A stretch of 64,000 nt of DNA from JANMZO01 sp031383405 (GTDB lineage: Bacteria; Actinomycetota; Acidimicrobiia; Acidimicrobiales; JANYDT01). Position 1 is the stretch's first letter; each line of letters opens with the position of its first letter. This document shows positions 33,731 to 43,131 of the stretch, piece after piece. Location: the NCBI GenBank assembly GCA_031383405.1, contig JANMZO010000036.1, forward strand, positions 1 to 64,000. Direction: 5' to 3'. Both the position numbers and the translations under genes were made by a program. The notes under the pieces were generated by a model. It was given only the letters and a program-made list of their open reading frames with translations, was not told where the DNA came from and made no database searches.

Positions 33731-34846
33731 TCAGTGCTGGTGGATGACAACGCCGCGCAGGTTGATCCCGGCGTGCATGTCGTCGTAGCCCTGATTGATC
33801 TGGTCGAGGGTATAGGTCCGGGTGACAAGCTCGTCGAGCCGGAGCTTTCCGCTCTCGTACATCGAAAGGAGACGGGGAATATCCTTTGACGGGCTGAACA
33901 TCCCGTAGATCGCGCCCTGAAGCCGCTTCTGCCACAGCGTCATCTGCGTCGGGCTGATCGGGATTCCCTTGGCTCCCATGTTGCCGATGCCGGTCATGAC
34001 CACCGTGCCTCCTTTGCGGATCGCGTCGAAGCCCTCCGCGACGTGTTCGCCCGTGGTCACCCCGACGCAAACGATCGCCGAGTCCGCCCCCTGGCCGTCG
34101 GTAACCGAGCGGGCGAAGTCGGCAGCCTCCAGCATCGAAGCAAAGGCGTGAGTCGCTCCCAGCTCCATGGCCTTTTCCCGCTTGAAGGCCATGGGGTCGA
34201 CGGCGACGACATTCATGGCCCCGGCGGCCGCGGCGCCCTGAACCGCGTTGATGCCGATGCCACCAATTCCCATAACGATCACCGTGTCACCGATTTCGAT
34301 CGATGCTGCGTTGATAGCCGAGCCATAGCCCGTCGCAACCCCGCACCCCACGAGCGCCGCCTTGTCCAGGGGGATGTCCTTTGGCACTTTGACGGCCGAA
34401 TACACGTGGCAGACCGTGTAGTTGGCGAAGGTGGAAATTCCGGCCATCTGACCAACCGGTTGGCCGTTTTCCGTAATCCGGTAGGTACCGTCCGGTCGCG
34501 CCCCGCCCAGAGCGCCGGCTCCGACGCCGCAGAGGTTCTGCTGACCCCGGGCGCAGAACCGGCAGCGTCCACAGCCCGGGATGAACTGCAGGACCACGTG
34601 ATCGCCGGGAGCGAAACCGTCGGTGTTCGGTCCGACCGCCTCGACAACCCCGGCTCCTTCGTGACCCGCGCACATCGGCGTCATTCCCATGGGCAGGTCA
34701 CCGGTCACGAAATGGTCGTCGGAATGACACAACCCGGATGCGACGACCCGCACCAGCAGTTCGTCCTGACGAGGTGCCTCAAGGTCGAGTTCGGTGACGT
34801 CCCACCGTTGACCGACTCCGCGCAGTACGGCTCCCTGAATCTTCAT
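33731..34846 (-). CDS. NDMA-dependent alcohol dehydrogenase (zinc MDR)
   Basis: 371 aa. The ATG at 34846 has an AAGGAG Shine-Dalgarno. Catalytic-zinc ligands lie in GLCHSDDH and GHEGAGVV. The structural zinc uses four Cys in CGRCRFCARGQQNLCG, and the Rossmann motif is VMGIGGIGINAVQ. The C-terminal GMFSPSKDIPRLLSMYESGK block is typical of the actinobacterial Rxyl_3153/TIGR03989 group. Enzymes of that group hold NAD(H) tightly and are assayed with the artificial acceptor NDMA; they often work with mycofactocin. No mycofactocin genes are in the window. The substrate is an alcohol or aldehyde not definable from sequence. Confidence 0.88.
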   Translation of the reverse strand: MKIQGAVLRGVGQRWDVTELDLEAPRQDELLVRVVASGLCHSDDHFVTGDLPMGMTPMCAGHEGAGVVEAVGPNTDGFAPGDHVVLQFIPGCGRCRFCARGQQNLCGVGAGALGGARPDGTYRITENGQPVGQMAGISTFANYTVCHVYSAVKVPKDIPLDKAALVGCGVATGYGSAINAASIEIGDTVIVMGIGGIGINAVQGAAAAGAMNVVAVDPMAFKREKAMELGATHAFASMLEAADFARSVTDGQGADSAIVCVGVTTGEHVAEGFDAIRKGGTVVMTGIGNMGAKGIPISPTQMTLWQKRLQGAIYGMFSPSKDIPRLLSMYESGKLRLDELVTRTYTLDQINQGYDDMHAGINLRGVVIHQH

Positions 34847-35034
34847 ATCGCTCCTTCTGAGTCGATGACGTTCTGAACGCCGTGGGTTGGTACTTGCGCA
34901 CCGTTGACATGAAACGTACCGACTGGACGGTCGCGGGAACAAACTGTGCGCTGCGTGCCCGGCAATCCGTACTCCCCCGACCCGACCAACGGCGTATCAT
35001 TGCATGCCCCGGCCCATTTCCAGGCCAAGTCCAC

Positions 35035-35107
35035 GTCCACGTAGCTCAGCGGATAGAGCAACCGCCTCCTAAGCGGTAGGTCGCAGGTTCAATTCCTGCC
35101 GTGGACG
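35035..35107 (+). tRNA. tRNA-Arg (anticodon CCT)
   Basis: A 73-nt cloverleaf: acceptor GTCCACG / CGTGGAC, D-arm GCTCAGCGGATAGAGC, anticodon arm ACCGC-CTCCTAA-GCGGT with anticodon CCT, and T-arm GCAGG-TTCAATT-CCTGC with discriminator G. The 3' CCA is not encoded. It reads AGG codons, rare in such high-GC genomes. No integrated element adjoins it. Confidence 0.95.
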
Positions 35108-35206
35108 CTTCATTCGTCGGTCACATTCGCAGTTGTTTGGTGATTGGGTGTGAGCCGGTGGGCCCCGGCTAAGCGATCACACCAAATCGTGGGTATAGCG
35201 GGGCTC

Positions 35207-36217
35207 TCAGACCAATACACCCGCGAGGTGTCCGGCAAGAACGACCGGTTGGTCGCCCTGGATGCTGTGACCCGCGTTCTCTATGACGGTGACTTTCGCC
35301 GACGGACAGCGCTTCATGACTTCCGCGACATCGTTGTCGTCGACGATCGGAGACAGCGAACCGCGGAACAGGTGGAGCGGCATTGCTAAGCGCTCGTATA
35401 TATCCCACATCGGGTTGAACCGCTCGATTAGCGAGGTGTCGGGTTCGCCGACTTTGATTTCTGGAGCCGGCATGACTTCCGAGAGGCCACGGTCGTAGTT
35501 CCAACTCCAGCTTCCATCGGCGTTGCGGTGCGCGTTGTGCAGGATGCCGCGACGCAGCGACGACTCGGTTCTCGTAGGATTGTGCTCCTTCGTGCGAGCG
35601 AGAAGCGCGCCGAACGAATCGAACGACTGAGGCCCCCGTACGAAATCGGTGACCGCCTTTGCCTTCATCGCGTTGACTCCCGGCGTCACGTCGACCATGA
35701 CAAGTTTGTGCACGAGTGCGGGATGCGCATCGGCCAGCGCCAGCGTGGTCATGCCACCGAGCGACATGCCGACGATCGCCGTAGCGTCGGGAGCGAGTGT
35801 GGCGATCACGGCGGCAACGTCGTCCGCCATGGATTTGGGATCGTAACGGTGGTCGGAACGCCAATCACTACGACCATGGCCTGGAAGGTCGATACACAGC
35901 ATGTTGGAATAGCCATGGCCGTGGAGAGCCAGGACTGTCGTGTCCCAGGTGTGTGCGTTCTGCGCGGCGCCGTGGACAAACACGAGTTCGACCGGACCGG
36001 TGCCCCAGCGAAGTGCCGACACGGATCTGGCGGGAGACTCCGAGGGCAACGTGAACGAGACCCGCTCCAACACCACGGCGGCCGGGAGTTCGATTCCCAC
36101 TTCACTGCAGTTACCGGGCAGCATGGCGAACTCGTTGTAAACAAATGTTGCGTCGTCGGGGTTGCTTGCGGGTTCGTCTGCCGAGTTCGCGGCGTGGTCG
36201 GTGGCATCGGCGGTCAT
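35207..36217 (-). CDS. Alpha/beta hydrolase
   Basis: 336 aa. The hydrolase fold starts at about residue 65: ELVFVHGAAQNAHTWD (oxyanion His-Gly), IDLPGHGRSDW, nucleophile elbow VGMSLGGM (Ser), an acidic residue around SPIVDDNDV and the catalytic His in ENAGHSIQGDQP. The first ~60 residues are an extra N-terminal segment of unknown role. It belongs to the epoxide-hydrolase/lactonase-like branch, but the substrate is not assignable. Its ATG is only 20 bp from the divergent start of the PLP enzyme at 36238, so the two promoters must overlap or reach into each other's genes. Confidence 0.86.
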   Translation of the reverse strand: MTADATDHAANSADEPASNPDDATFVYNEFAMLPGNCSEVGIELPAAVVLERVSFTLPSESPARSVSALRWGTGPVELVFVHGAAQNAHTWDTTVLALHGHGYSNMLCIDLPGHGRSDWRSDHRYDPKSMADDVAAVIATLAPDATAIVGMSLGGMTTLALADAHPALVHKLVMVDVTPGVNAMKAKAVTDFVRGPQSFDSFGALLARTKEHNPTRTESSLRRGILHNAHRNADGSWSWNYDRGLSEVMPAPEIKVGEPDTSLIERFNPMWDIYERLAMPLHLFRGSLSPIVDDNDVAEVMKRCPSAKVTVIENAGHSIQGDQPVVLAGHLAGVLV

Positions 36218-36224
36218 GGACGAT

Positions 36225-36230
36225 TACCGT
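36225..36230 (+). promoter_or_regulatory. Probable -10, leaderless
   Basis: TACCGT lies 7 nt before the ATG at 36238, inside the 20-bp gap between two divergent start codons. Confidence 0.5.
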
Positions 36231-36237
36231 ACCTCGC

Positions 36238-37497
36238 ATGGCTCTCCCTTTGCATGGTGTCGCACCTGAAGATGTGCTGGGCGAGCTCGAACGCTTTCGT
36301 TCGGGTGACCTGCGTTGGAAAGACGGCCGCGTTTTCAGTCTGACGTACTACGCCGGGCCCGAGGCCTATGCACTGGCCAATGAGGCGTACGCACGATTCT
36401 CGTCGGAGAACATGCTGAACCTCGATGCGTTTCCGAGCCTCCGCAAGATGCAAACCGAAGTGGTGGCGACGGTGTGCGAACTTCTCGGCGGGGACGAGCA
36501 GACGGTCGGTGTGTTCACCTCGGGGGGTACGGAGAGCATTCTCACCGCGGTGAAAGGGGCCCGGCAGTGGGCCCGGTCCCGGGGAATTGCGGACCCCGAG
36601 ATGGTGCTGCCGACGACGGCGCATGCGGCTTTCTCGAAAGCGGCCTCGTACTTCGACGTGAAAGCGGTCCGTGTCCCCGTCGACGGCGACTATCACGCCG
36701 ACGTGCAGGGCATGGCCGCAGCGATCACACCGAACACAGCGCTTCTGGTCGGCTCAGCTCCGAGCTACCCGCAGGGGGTTATTGATCCAATCGAGGAGCT
36801 CGGGGCTCTGGCGTTGGACCGCGACCTCCTTCTGCACGTGGACGCATGTATGGGTTTCACGCTCCCGTGGTTGAGCCGTCTTGGGCTGGTGTCGAAGCGA
36901 TGGGGCTTCGATGTACCTGGCGTGTCGTCCATGAGCTGTGATCTGCACAAGTTCGGCTACACAGCGAAAGGGGCGTCTGTGCTGGCTCATCGCAGCAAGG
37001 AACTGCGCAAGCACCAGTTCTTCATGACCAGCGACTGGCTGGGTGGGCTCTACGGGTCGCCTGCGATCCTGGGAACCCGGGGCGGAGGCTCGCTCGCTGC
37101 AGCTTGGGCGGTGATGAACCACTTCGGCGAAGAGGGATACCTACGTCTGTCAAAGCAGGCCTTCGACACCAGGATGAAGATCGAGACGGGTATCAATGCA
37201 ATCCCGGGACTCGCGGTTCGCGGGAAACCGGAGACTACGCTCGTGGCCTTTGGCGCGGACCTGACCCAACCGACTGATCGGCAGGTCGACATCTTCGCCG
37301 TCGGAGATTATCTCTGGGCGAACGGCGGCTGGTACGCCGATCGTCAGACCCCTCCCGACTCCCTGCACTGCACGGTCAACGCGTCGCACACGACGGTGGC
37401 CGACGAGTTTGTTGCTGCGGTGGCCGCTGGTGCGCAACAAGCGGCCGAGAGCCGTCAAAGCGGAGATCGTACGCGCGCATATGGCACGGTCGAGTAG
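36238..37497 (+). CDS. PLP-dependent decarboxylase/lyase (group II type, sphingosine-phosphate-lyase-like)
   Basis: 419 aa from the ATG at 36238. Fold-type I motifs: SSENMLNLDAFPSLRKMQTE, VGVFTSGGTESILTAVKGAR (phosphate-binding Ser/Gly), LPTTAHAAFSKAASYF (the His that stacks on PLP), LHVDACMGFTLPW (Asp to the pyridine N) and MSCDLHKFGYTAKGASVL with the Schiff-base Lys. This set resembles sphingosine-1-phosphate lyases and bacterial aspartate/glutamate-type decarboxylases. Lyase activity on a phosphorylated amino alcohol is plausible, but the substrate is open. No sphingolipid synthesis gene is nearby. Confidence 0.85.
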   Translation: MALPLHGVAPEDVLGELERFRSGDLRWKDGRVFSLTYYAGPEAYALANEAYARFSSENMLNLDAFPSLRKMQTEVVATVCELLGGDEQTVGVFTSGGTESILTAVKGARQWARSRGIADPEMVLPTTAHAAFSKAASYFDVKAVRVPVDGDYHADVQGMAAAITPNTALLVGSAPSYPQGVIDPIEELGALALDRDLLLHVDACMGFTLPWLSRLGLVSKRWGFDVPGVSSMSCDLHKFGYTAKGASVLAHRSKELRKHQFFMTSDWLGGLYGSPAILGTRGGGSLAAAWAVMNHFGEEGYLRLSKQAFDTRMKIETGINAIPGLAVRGKPETTLVAFGADLTQPTDRQVDIFAVGDYLWANGGWYADRQTPPDSLHCTVNASHTTVADEFVAAVAAGAQQAAESRQSGDRTRAYGTVE

Positions 37498-37632
37498 GGG
37501 TGCGGTGGGAATCGGCGGCACCCAGCTAGTGCCTCTTCGCGTAGGAGACTGTGACGCCGAGCGCTAGCGCAATTCGTTACCCGTGCGAGATGTCGAAGAA
37601 ATCGACATCACACTCTCCTGCGCTTCAGTGCA

Positions 37633-38859
37633 CTAGGGCTCGATGCGGTAGATACCGCCCTCGAGCGAGGTGGCGATCAGTTCGCCGTCGGGCATCTGGT
37701 TGATGGAGGTCAGATAGGGAACACTCGCATCGAGGCTCATCGGCTGCCACCTCGATCCGTTGGGCCGAAGCACCGCCAGTGCTCCCGAACACACGTCACC
37801 GAACACGTACATTCCGGTAAGTGCGCTTAGCTTCCTTCCTCTGTAGACGGCACCTCCGACCACGGCACAACGGCCGTCTTTGTGCGGGTAGTCATAGACA
37901 GGGTCGACGGACCCGATTGGTCGGGCCCCCGAGTTCGACACCGTTCCCTCGCGGACCTTCCAGCCGAAGTTGAGGCCCGACTTACCCTTGGGCATCACGT
38001 TGATCTCTTCCCTGGTGTTTTCGCCGACATCCGGGATCCAAAGGTCTCCGCTGGCGGGGTCGAGGCTGATCCCCCAAGGATTGCGTAGGCCGTAGGCGTA
38101 GATCTCGGGGCGGGAGCGGGAGAATGTTGATCGGACGAACGGGTTGTCCGTCGGAATTGAGAACGGGGACTTTCCTGACGGCGATGGGTTGATACGAAGG
38201 ATCTTCCCAAGTAGAACATCTTTGCGTTGACCGTTGTTGAACTTGTCGTACGAGCCGCCACCATCTCCGATGCTCACATAGAGATTTCCGGCCCTATCGA
38301 ACAGGATCGTACCCGCGTTGTGCTGGTTGAACGGCTTGGCGATGTCGAGCAGGTCGCGCGCGTTGGCGAAGTCGGCGGTTGTCCCGTTAAAGGGAACCTC
38401 GCTCACGCGTACATGCCCGCGTTTGTCGGTGTAGTCGATGAACAACACATCGCGCCGGGTGGGGTGGAAGGCGAGTCCCAGCAGCCCGCGTTCGTTGTCG
38501 GAGTCGACCAGGCTCGTTATGTCGAGAACCGGTGGATCTGTGTACATACCATTTCGCCACGCCCGGATCTTTCCGAGTTTCTGCACGATGTACAACGTAT
38601 CGTCGGCTTCGCGCATCGACGCACCGACCGGTTGTTCTGCCACTGTGAACTGGGTCGCCCGGGCTTTCTGCGGAGCCGACGGCAACGTGGTTCCCGTCGT
38701 CGACGCTGAACCGTCCGCCGGACGCGGGGCCGGCCGGTCAGCGTGCACGCTGTTCGCGAACGCGGAGAACCCGATCGTCACGGCGAGCAGTGCGCCACCC
38801 AACGCCTTGACGCATAGGCTTCGCGCGGAGCAACGGAGGGGTCGGCGGGGGATCCTCAT
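37633..38859 (-). CDS. PQQ-dependent aldose sugar dehydrogenase (exported)
   Basis: 408 aa from the ATG at 38859, chosen because TAGGCT lies 7 nt upstream (a TTG two codons earlier is the alternative). A signal peptide (VKALGGALLAVTIGFSAFA) precedes a six-bladed beta-propeller of the soluble-glucose-dehydrogenase/HHIP family: SDNERGLLGLAFHP, NQHNAGTILFDRAGNLYVSI, YAYGLRNPWGISLDP, IPDVGENTREEIN and GRCAVVGGAVYRG. The His and Arg-rich loops are where PQQ and Ca2+ bind in characterised relatives. It probably oxidises sugars outside the membrane. No PQQ biosynthesis gene is in view. Confidence 0.86.
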   Translation of the reverse strand: MRIPRRPLRCSARSLCVKALGGALLAVTIGFSAFANSVHADRPAPRPADGSASTTGTTLPSAPQKARATQFTVAEQPVGASMREADDTLYIVQKLGKIRAWRNGMYTDPPVLDITSLVDSDNERGLLGLAFHPTRRDVLFIDYTDKRGHVRVSEVPFNGTTADFANARDLLDIAKPFNQHNAGTILFDRAGNLYVSIGDGGGSYDKFNNGQRKDVLLGKILRINPSPSGKSPFSIPTDNPFVRSTFSRSRPEIYAYGLRNPWGISLDPASGDLWIPDVGENTREEINVMPKGKSGLNFGWKVREGTVSNSGARPIGSVDPVYDYPHKDGRCAVVGGAVYRGRKLSALTGMYVFGDVCSGALAVLRPNGSRWQPMSLDASVPYLTSINQMPDGELIATSLEGGIYRIEP

Positions 38860-38866
38860 GCCCAAC

Positions 38867-38872
38867 AGCCTA
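38867..38872 (-). promoter_or_regulatory. Probable -10, leaderless
   Basis: Minus-strand TAGGCT 7 nt before the ATG at 38859. Confidence 0.52.
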
Positions 38873-38910
38873 CGGGGCGGGGTCTGTTGGCGGTGGTGGT
38901 GTCAGCGGAC

Positions 38911-41397
38911 TTACACAAGCCCGGGAAGTTGTGGCTGTCCGAGTTCGAGAAGGGTCGTGATCTCCTGCGCGGTGCGGGCCTCGCCGGCGAAGAATCCTTG
39001 GAAGAACGCGCACTGCATCGCCCTGAGGCTTTCAAGCTGCGAGGACCGCTCGACTCCGACGGCGACAACTCTCGCGCCTAGCGAACCAGCGAGTTTGATC
39101 GCCAGCCGGACAAGTTCTTCGTCGTTGCTCCCTGGTCGGTCGACCTCGTCGATCAGCGATCGGTCGATTTTGATCTGGGAAAGCGGCAGCCGTCGGAGTG
39201 TTCTCAGCGAAGACGTGCCGGTGCCGAAATCGTCGACCGCGAAGCCGACACCGGCGCGGTGCAGAACGTCGACGGTGAGTTCCTGACGCTCTGTGAGTCG
39301 GGATATCACGGTCTCGGATACATCGAGGCCGAGCGAGCGCGGTGACAGACCCGTGGAGGCCAGGACATTCAGAATGGTCTCGGCAAAGCCGGGTTGCGTG
39401 AGCTGTTCAAGGGCAACGTTGACCCGTAGAGTCAGATCGATTCCAAATAGTTCCCGCCACTCCGACACCTTGGCGCACGCTTCGCGCAACACCCAGTCTC
39501 CCAAAGGATGGATGACTTCCGACGATGTGGCCTCACCGATGAACATCGACGCGGGCAGAAGGCCGTGGACCGGATGCTGCCATCGGACGAGGGCCTCGAC
39601 AGCGACGATACGGCCAGTGGTGGTTTCGATTTCCGGCAGGTAGTGAACGCGAAATTCACCGCCCGCAAACGATGAGCGCAGTGCTCCAGCAGTGATTGAA
39701 GCCCGGAGTGATTCGTTCGGACCGAGCGGAATCCCGGGTATCGGCAGTGCGCCCTGAGCTGCGGAGCGCGAGCCGTTGTCACCCTGGTACACCTGCCAAC
39801 GTCCGCGGCCGGAACGCTTCGCCTGATAGAGCGCAATGTCGGCCTGGTTGATGAGTTCGTCGGGTGTCATCTGACCCGAGTTCGTGACGGCAATGCCAAC
39901 ACCGGTCGAAATAGATGCGACCCGGCCATCGATGATGATCGGCTCCTCCAGCGCTTCGAGGATACGACGCGCGCTGGCCGACCCCTCCGATGCGTGCCGA
40001 AGCTCCGCCAGCAGAACGGCGAACTCGTCGCCACCGAGGCGGGCCACCAGATCCTCACGGCGGATGACCGAACGTAAACGATCAGCGACGATCTTCAGCA
40101 CCTGGTCACCGGCCGAGTGACCCATTGTGTCGTTGACCGCCTTGAAGCCGTCGAGGTCGAGAAACAGCACCCCGATCATGCCGGGATGACGTTCGATGCG
40201 GGCCAACCCGCGACCCGTGGCTTCACGGAAGTTGAGGCGGTTTGCGAGCCCGGTGAGCGGGTCGGACCGGGCCTGGTGCAGGAGGGCAGCTTCGGCCTGT
40301 TTCATCATGGTGACGTCGGTGGCGAATCCTTCGACCCCGAGAATGCGGCCGCTGTCATTTGTGATGGTGGCGATACGCAGAAGTTGCCAGGACACGAGAC
40401 CGTTTCGGCGCATGAGTCGCATCAGTACCGGTGCGTCGAGGGTCTGGTTGCCGCTGGCGATCTCGGTGAGCACGTGCCGGTCGTCGGGATAAATCGAGCG
40501 GTCGAGCAGGAGCGGGTCGCTCATGACCTCCTCTGGTGTGTATCCGAGTGACGTCATGACCCCGCTGCTGATGTATTCGGTGCCTGTAGCGAACAGATGC
40601 CGGAACACGACATCGCCGCTGATGCGTCCGAGTCGGGTCAGGAGGGCGTCGCCGATGACGAGACCGTTCTGCGAGCCGACGCCCGTTGAACGCTGACCGC
40701 TCGCGGCATCTGAAGCGTTGCGCAGCGCCAGGAACATCTCGAAGCGTTCGACGGTCGCGTCGAGCACGACCCGGTCCTCGGGTCCGAACAGCGGTTCGCC
40801 GGGTTCTCGCAGGAGCGCCAGCACCGCAACGATCCGCTTTGGGTCGGCAGGATACCCGGGCGCGACGCGGCCGAAGTAGTTGCTGAAGACAGGGACGAAC
40901 CGGCCGAACGATGAGGGAGGCGGCTCCAACTCGCTCTCGAAACGGATCGTGGGTCCGACCGGGGAATCGAACGAGCTGTCGAGAACCGCCATCTCGATGG
41001 GACGCGCTGCGGCGAGCACCTGGGCGATCGCACCGACTGCGGGCTGCCAGCCGCGCTTGTGCGGGATGGGGTCGGCTACGAGACGCATCCGGGTGCCATC
41101 GGAAGAAATCAGAAACAGCAGGCATCGGGTTCGGGGTGGGCTCGACAGCGCAATTGCGACTGCTGCATAAAGGTCTTCGACGCCGGTCGGAGACTGGCTC
41201 CCCGTGGCTGCCCGGAACGCGTCGGTGACGAGGGCCAACGCGTGGAGGTTGTTCTTCGTCCAATGTTCGCCCGAAAACGGGCCGCGACGATCGGCCGGGT
41301 TTGAGGCGTCGGCCGGGTTCGAGGCGCCGGGTGTGTTCGACGACGCGCCGACGGCGTCGGCGTCGGGTGCTCGGTTTGGCATCGCGCTTGCGTCCAT
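38911..41397 (-). CDS. GAF/PAS-GGDEF-EAL cyclic-di-GMP protein
   Basis: 828 aa. A disordered start with repeated GASNPADASNPAD leads to a GAF-like sensor (about 45-230) and a PAS domain (about 260-380: SGVMTSLGYTPEEVMSDPLL). A GGDEF domain (about 385-550) follows with an intact active site, RLGGDEFAVLL, and conserved DPLTGLANR. The EAL domain (about 575-820) has VEALVRW, RVNVALEQL, LDVSETV, DDFGTGTSSL, KIDRSLIDE and QGFFAGE. The usual AEGVE motif reads AVGVE, losing one conserved Glu, so phosphodiesterase activity may be weak or absent while cyclase activity should be intact. No membrane segment is seen. Confidence 0.9.
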   Translation of the reverse strand: MDASAMPNRAPDADAVGASSNTPGASNPADASNPADRRGPFSGEHWTKNNLHALALVTDAFRAATGSQSPTGVEDLYAAVAIALSSPPRTRCLLFLISSDGTRMRLVADPIPHKRGWQPAVGAIAQVLAAARPIEMAVLDSSFDSPVGPTIRFESELEPPPSSFGRFVPVFSNYFGRVAPGYPADPKRIVAVLALLREPGEPLFGPEDRVVLDATVERFEMFLALRNASDAASGQRSTGVGSQNGLVIGDALLTRLGRISGDVVFRHLFATGTEYISSGVMTSLGYTPEEVMSDPLLLDRSIYPDDRHVLTEIASGNQTLDAPVLMRLMRRNGLVSWQLLRIATITNDSGRILGVEGFATDVTMMKQAEAALLHQARSDPLTGLANRLNFREATGRGLARIERHPGMIGVLFLDLDGFKAVNDTMGHSAGDQVLKIVADRLRSVIRREDLVARLGGDEFAVLLAELRHASEGSASARRILEALEEPIIIDGRVASISTGVGIAVTNSGQMTPDELINQADIALYQAKRSGRGRWQVYQGDNGSRSAAQGALPIPGIPLGPNESLRASITAGALRSSFAGGEFRVHYLPEIETTTGRIVAVEALVRWQHPVHGLLPASMFIGEATSSEVIHPLGDWVLREACAKVSEWRELFGIDLTLRVNVALEQLTQPGFAETILNVLASTGLSPRSLGLDVSETVISRLTERQELTVDVLHRAGVGFAVDDFGTGTSSLRTLRRLPLSQIKIDRSLIDEVDRPGSNDEELVRLAIKLAGSLGARVVAVGVERSSQLESLRAMQCAFFQGFFAGEARTAQEITTLLELGQPQLPGLV

Positions 41398-41659
41398 GGA
41401 TAACTGACGGTGCCATCAGTCGTGATCGGTGGTCCACAACTGCCGCCGACTCCATCACTGAGGGTACTTGTCAACCACATAGCGTAGCAACGAATGGGTA
41501 AGAACGCGCGGATCCCACTTCAGGAATCCCGCTTAGCTCCGATGGCCGAAGGACTGCCGCTCGTGTTGAAATGTGAAATCGGAGCCATTCACACCTCAGT
41601 TTTTGTGTCCGGTGGCACGGACGTCTCGAGGACGTGAAAATTGGTACCCGTCACTCTCC
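41398..41659. other. 262-bp spacer
   Basis: Upstream region of the GGDEF-EAL gene and downstream of the Rpf-like gene. A weak inverted repeat lies at the Rpf end (around 41614-41635). I see no gene and no clear promoter hexamer. Confidence 0.4.
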
Positions 41660-42526
41660 TTACAGCAGGCCGAGTTTCCGTGCGCAGGCCGGCCACTGAC
41701 CCCAACCGGATTTGGCCTGGAGCTTCCGGGCGGCCTGATCCTGAACGGCAGGCGTTGCCTGGTGGGGAAGCCCGGAAAAGCCCAGTCGAAGCCACGTTGA
41801 CGCCGAGAACTGGTAGGCGCCGAAATAGCCATTCCCGGTATTGAGCTCGTAACGGCCGCCGGACTCACAATGGCGAAGCTGGGCGAGCGCCGTTTCCGTC
41901 GGTTGATCCCGCTTTTCAATCCCCGCGGCACCGGTTGATGCCACCAACCTGACAACCATCGTTGTCGGCGCGGCGACGGCAACCACGGACGGGGCTTCCA
42001 CTTTCTCGGTGCCCCTTGAAGTGGTGCTGGACGCCTTCGCTCCAGTCGGCGTAGATAAGGCGAGGGGTACCGATGGAAGCAGCCTGACTAAGGTCGTCGT
42101 CGGTTTGGTGAGCGACTTCCGAGATTTCAAAGCGCGGGTGGTCTGTGGTGCGCTTGACGGTACACCGGCAAACGTGCTGGACGGCACCAGAATCGGGACC
42201 GATGAGTCGGCGACCGAAGGATCCGTTATGGAGTTGATCACCCGGGCCAGGTCTTCGGTAGGAACGACCTGAGCCGTCCAGATTGGCGGAACGGTAGACG
42301 TCGATGCGCTGGGTGCCGGCGACGTGGAGGACTGACCGGGTGTTTGTGCCCCGGCCTCGGAAACTGCTCCTCCAACTCCGGCCAGGACGCCGACCCACAC
42401 GACAAACAGCACATTACGAGTCCCACGGGGACGTATCCGGTTTGCCTTTCGGGGCGAACGTGTGATGTCCCCGGGTGTCTGATACAACCTAATCACCTGC
42501 CCTGCCCCCAACGTCACCCGGGGCAT
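41660..42526 (-). CDS. Resuscitation-promoting-factor-like muralytic protein
   Basis: 288 aa from the ATG at 42526; the start is not certain because the frame is open upstream. A basic N-terminus and hydrophobic segment (NVLFVVWVGVLAGVGGAV) act as signal or anchor. A long Ser/Thr/Pro/Val-rich linker of about 140 residues follows. The last ~75 residues are the Rpf transglycosylase domain: LAQLRHCESGGRYELNTGNG with the catalytic Glu, FGAYQFSASTWLRLG and GWGQWPACARKLGL, with paired Cys. Rpf enzymes cleave peptidoglycan glycan strands and promote regrowth of dormant actinobacteria. The catalytic domain at the far C-terminus places it on a stalk reaching into the wall. Confidence 0.87.
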   Translation of the reverse strand: MPRVTLGAGQVIRLYQTPGDITRSPRKANRIRPRGTRNVLFVVWVGVLAGVGGAVSEAGAQTPGQSSTSPAPSASTSTVPPIWTAQVVPTEDLARVINSITDPSVADSSVPILVPSSTFAGVPSSAPQTTRALKSRKSLTKPTTTLVRLLPSVPLALSTPTGAKASSTTSRGTEKVEAPSVVAVAAPTTMVVRLVASTGAAGIEKRDQPTETALAQLRHCESGGRYELNTGNGYFGAYQFSASTWLRLGFSGLPHQATPAVQDQAARKLQAKSGWGQWPACARKLGLL

Positions 42527-43131
42527 CAGTGGCCTCGAACGCGCAGGAACGACTGGAAGAACAATTCGCACTGTGTGTGGGAACCAAGGAAACACTGCCT
42601 GTGCATTCGCCCTCGATCCCGGTCTCAGAATGTGGCGGTCTTCAAACGCTCTTCGGAGTTCGGAGAGCGGCCTGAAACACCTGATTGAACACCGGACTGA
42701 AAACACCGGACGAAAACAACAAGACGGACTCTGGCTGAGCCGTTATTGCTTGCGAAACTCAATCGGAGTAAGCCTACCTGACGTGGACGACGGGCGGGAA
42801 AACGACCTGCCGCGTGACCTCTCTATAGCGAACCTGTCGCGCGATTTGCGGAAATGATCCCGATACGACTGCCTGTGGTCCGAGGTATCTGGTGGGGTGT
42901 CCAGGCCCAAACCCGGGCGTATGCCAGGGGGTGGGTGCGAACTGCGGTGATCTCCAGGTGTGATGGCGCCGTTGGCGGATGATTGATGTCGGAACGTGGT
43001 CAAACGACCCACTGTCCCGTCTTCCAAATGTCGAGCGGTCTATCCTCAGCTTGGCGCTGATCCTTCAGCGTTGATGGCACCGGTCATCCGGTGTCCGTCC
43101 GCCGATTCTCCTGTATTGAAAGGGACCTGAT
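42527..43131. other. 605-bp intergenic region upstream of mscL and rpf
   Basis: Divergent control region of the Rpf-like gene (-) and mscL (+). It holds imperfect repeats at 42671-42722 (ACACCGGAC-type units) and a GC-rich patch around 42900-42960, but no gene. I looked for a ydaO-type riboswitch, common before rpf genes, and did not find its conserved elements. Confidence 0.5.
42671..42722. repeat. Imperfect ~14-bp tandem repeats
   Basis: Three to four degenerate copies of CTGAAAACACCGGA-like units (CTGAAACACCTGA, TTGAACACCGGA, CTGAAAACACCGGA). Confidence 0.6.

Noticed and set aside
35035..35107. tRNA-associated integrated element
   Set aside because: No integrase or repeated tRNA 3' end was seen downstream; the next gene is an ordinary hydrolase.
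42527..43131. ydaO (c-di-AMP) riboswitch before the Rpf-like gene
   Set aside because: The conserved GGG/ACC core elements were not found on the minus strand; only weak 14-bp repeats are seen.
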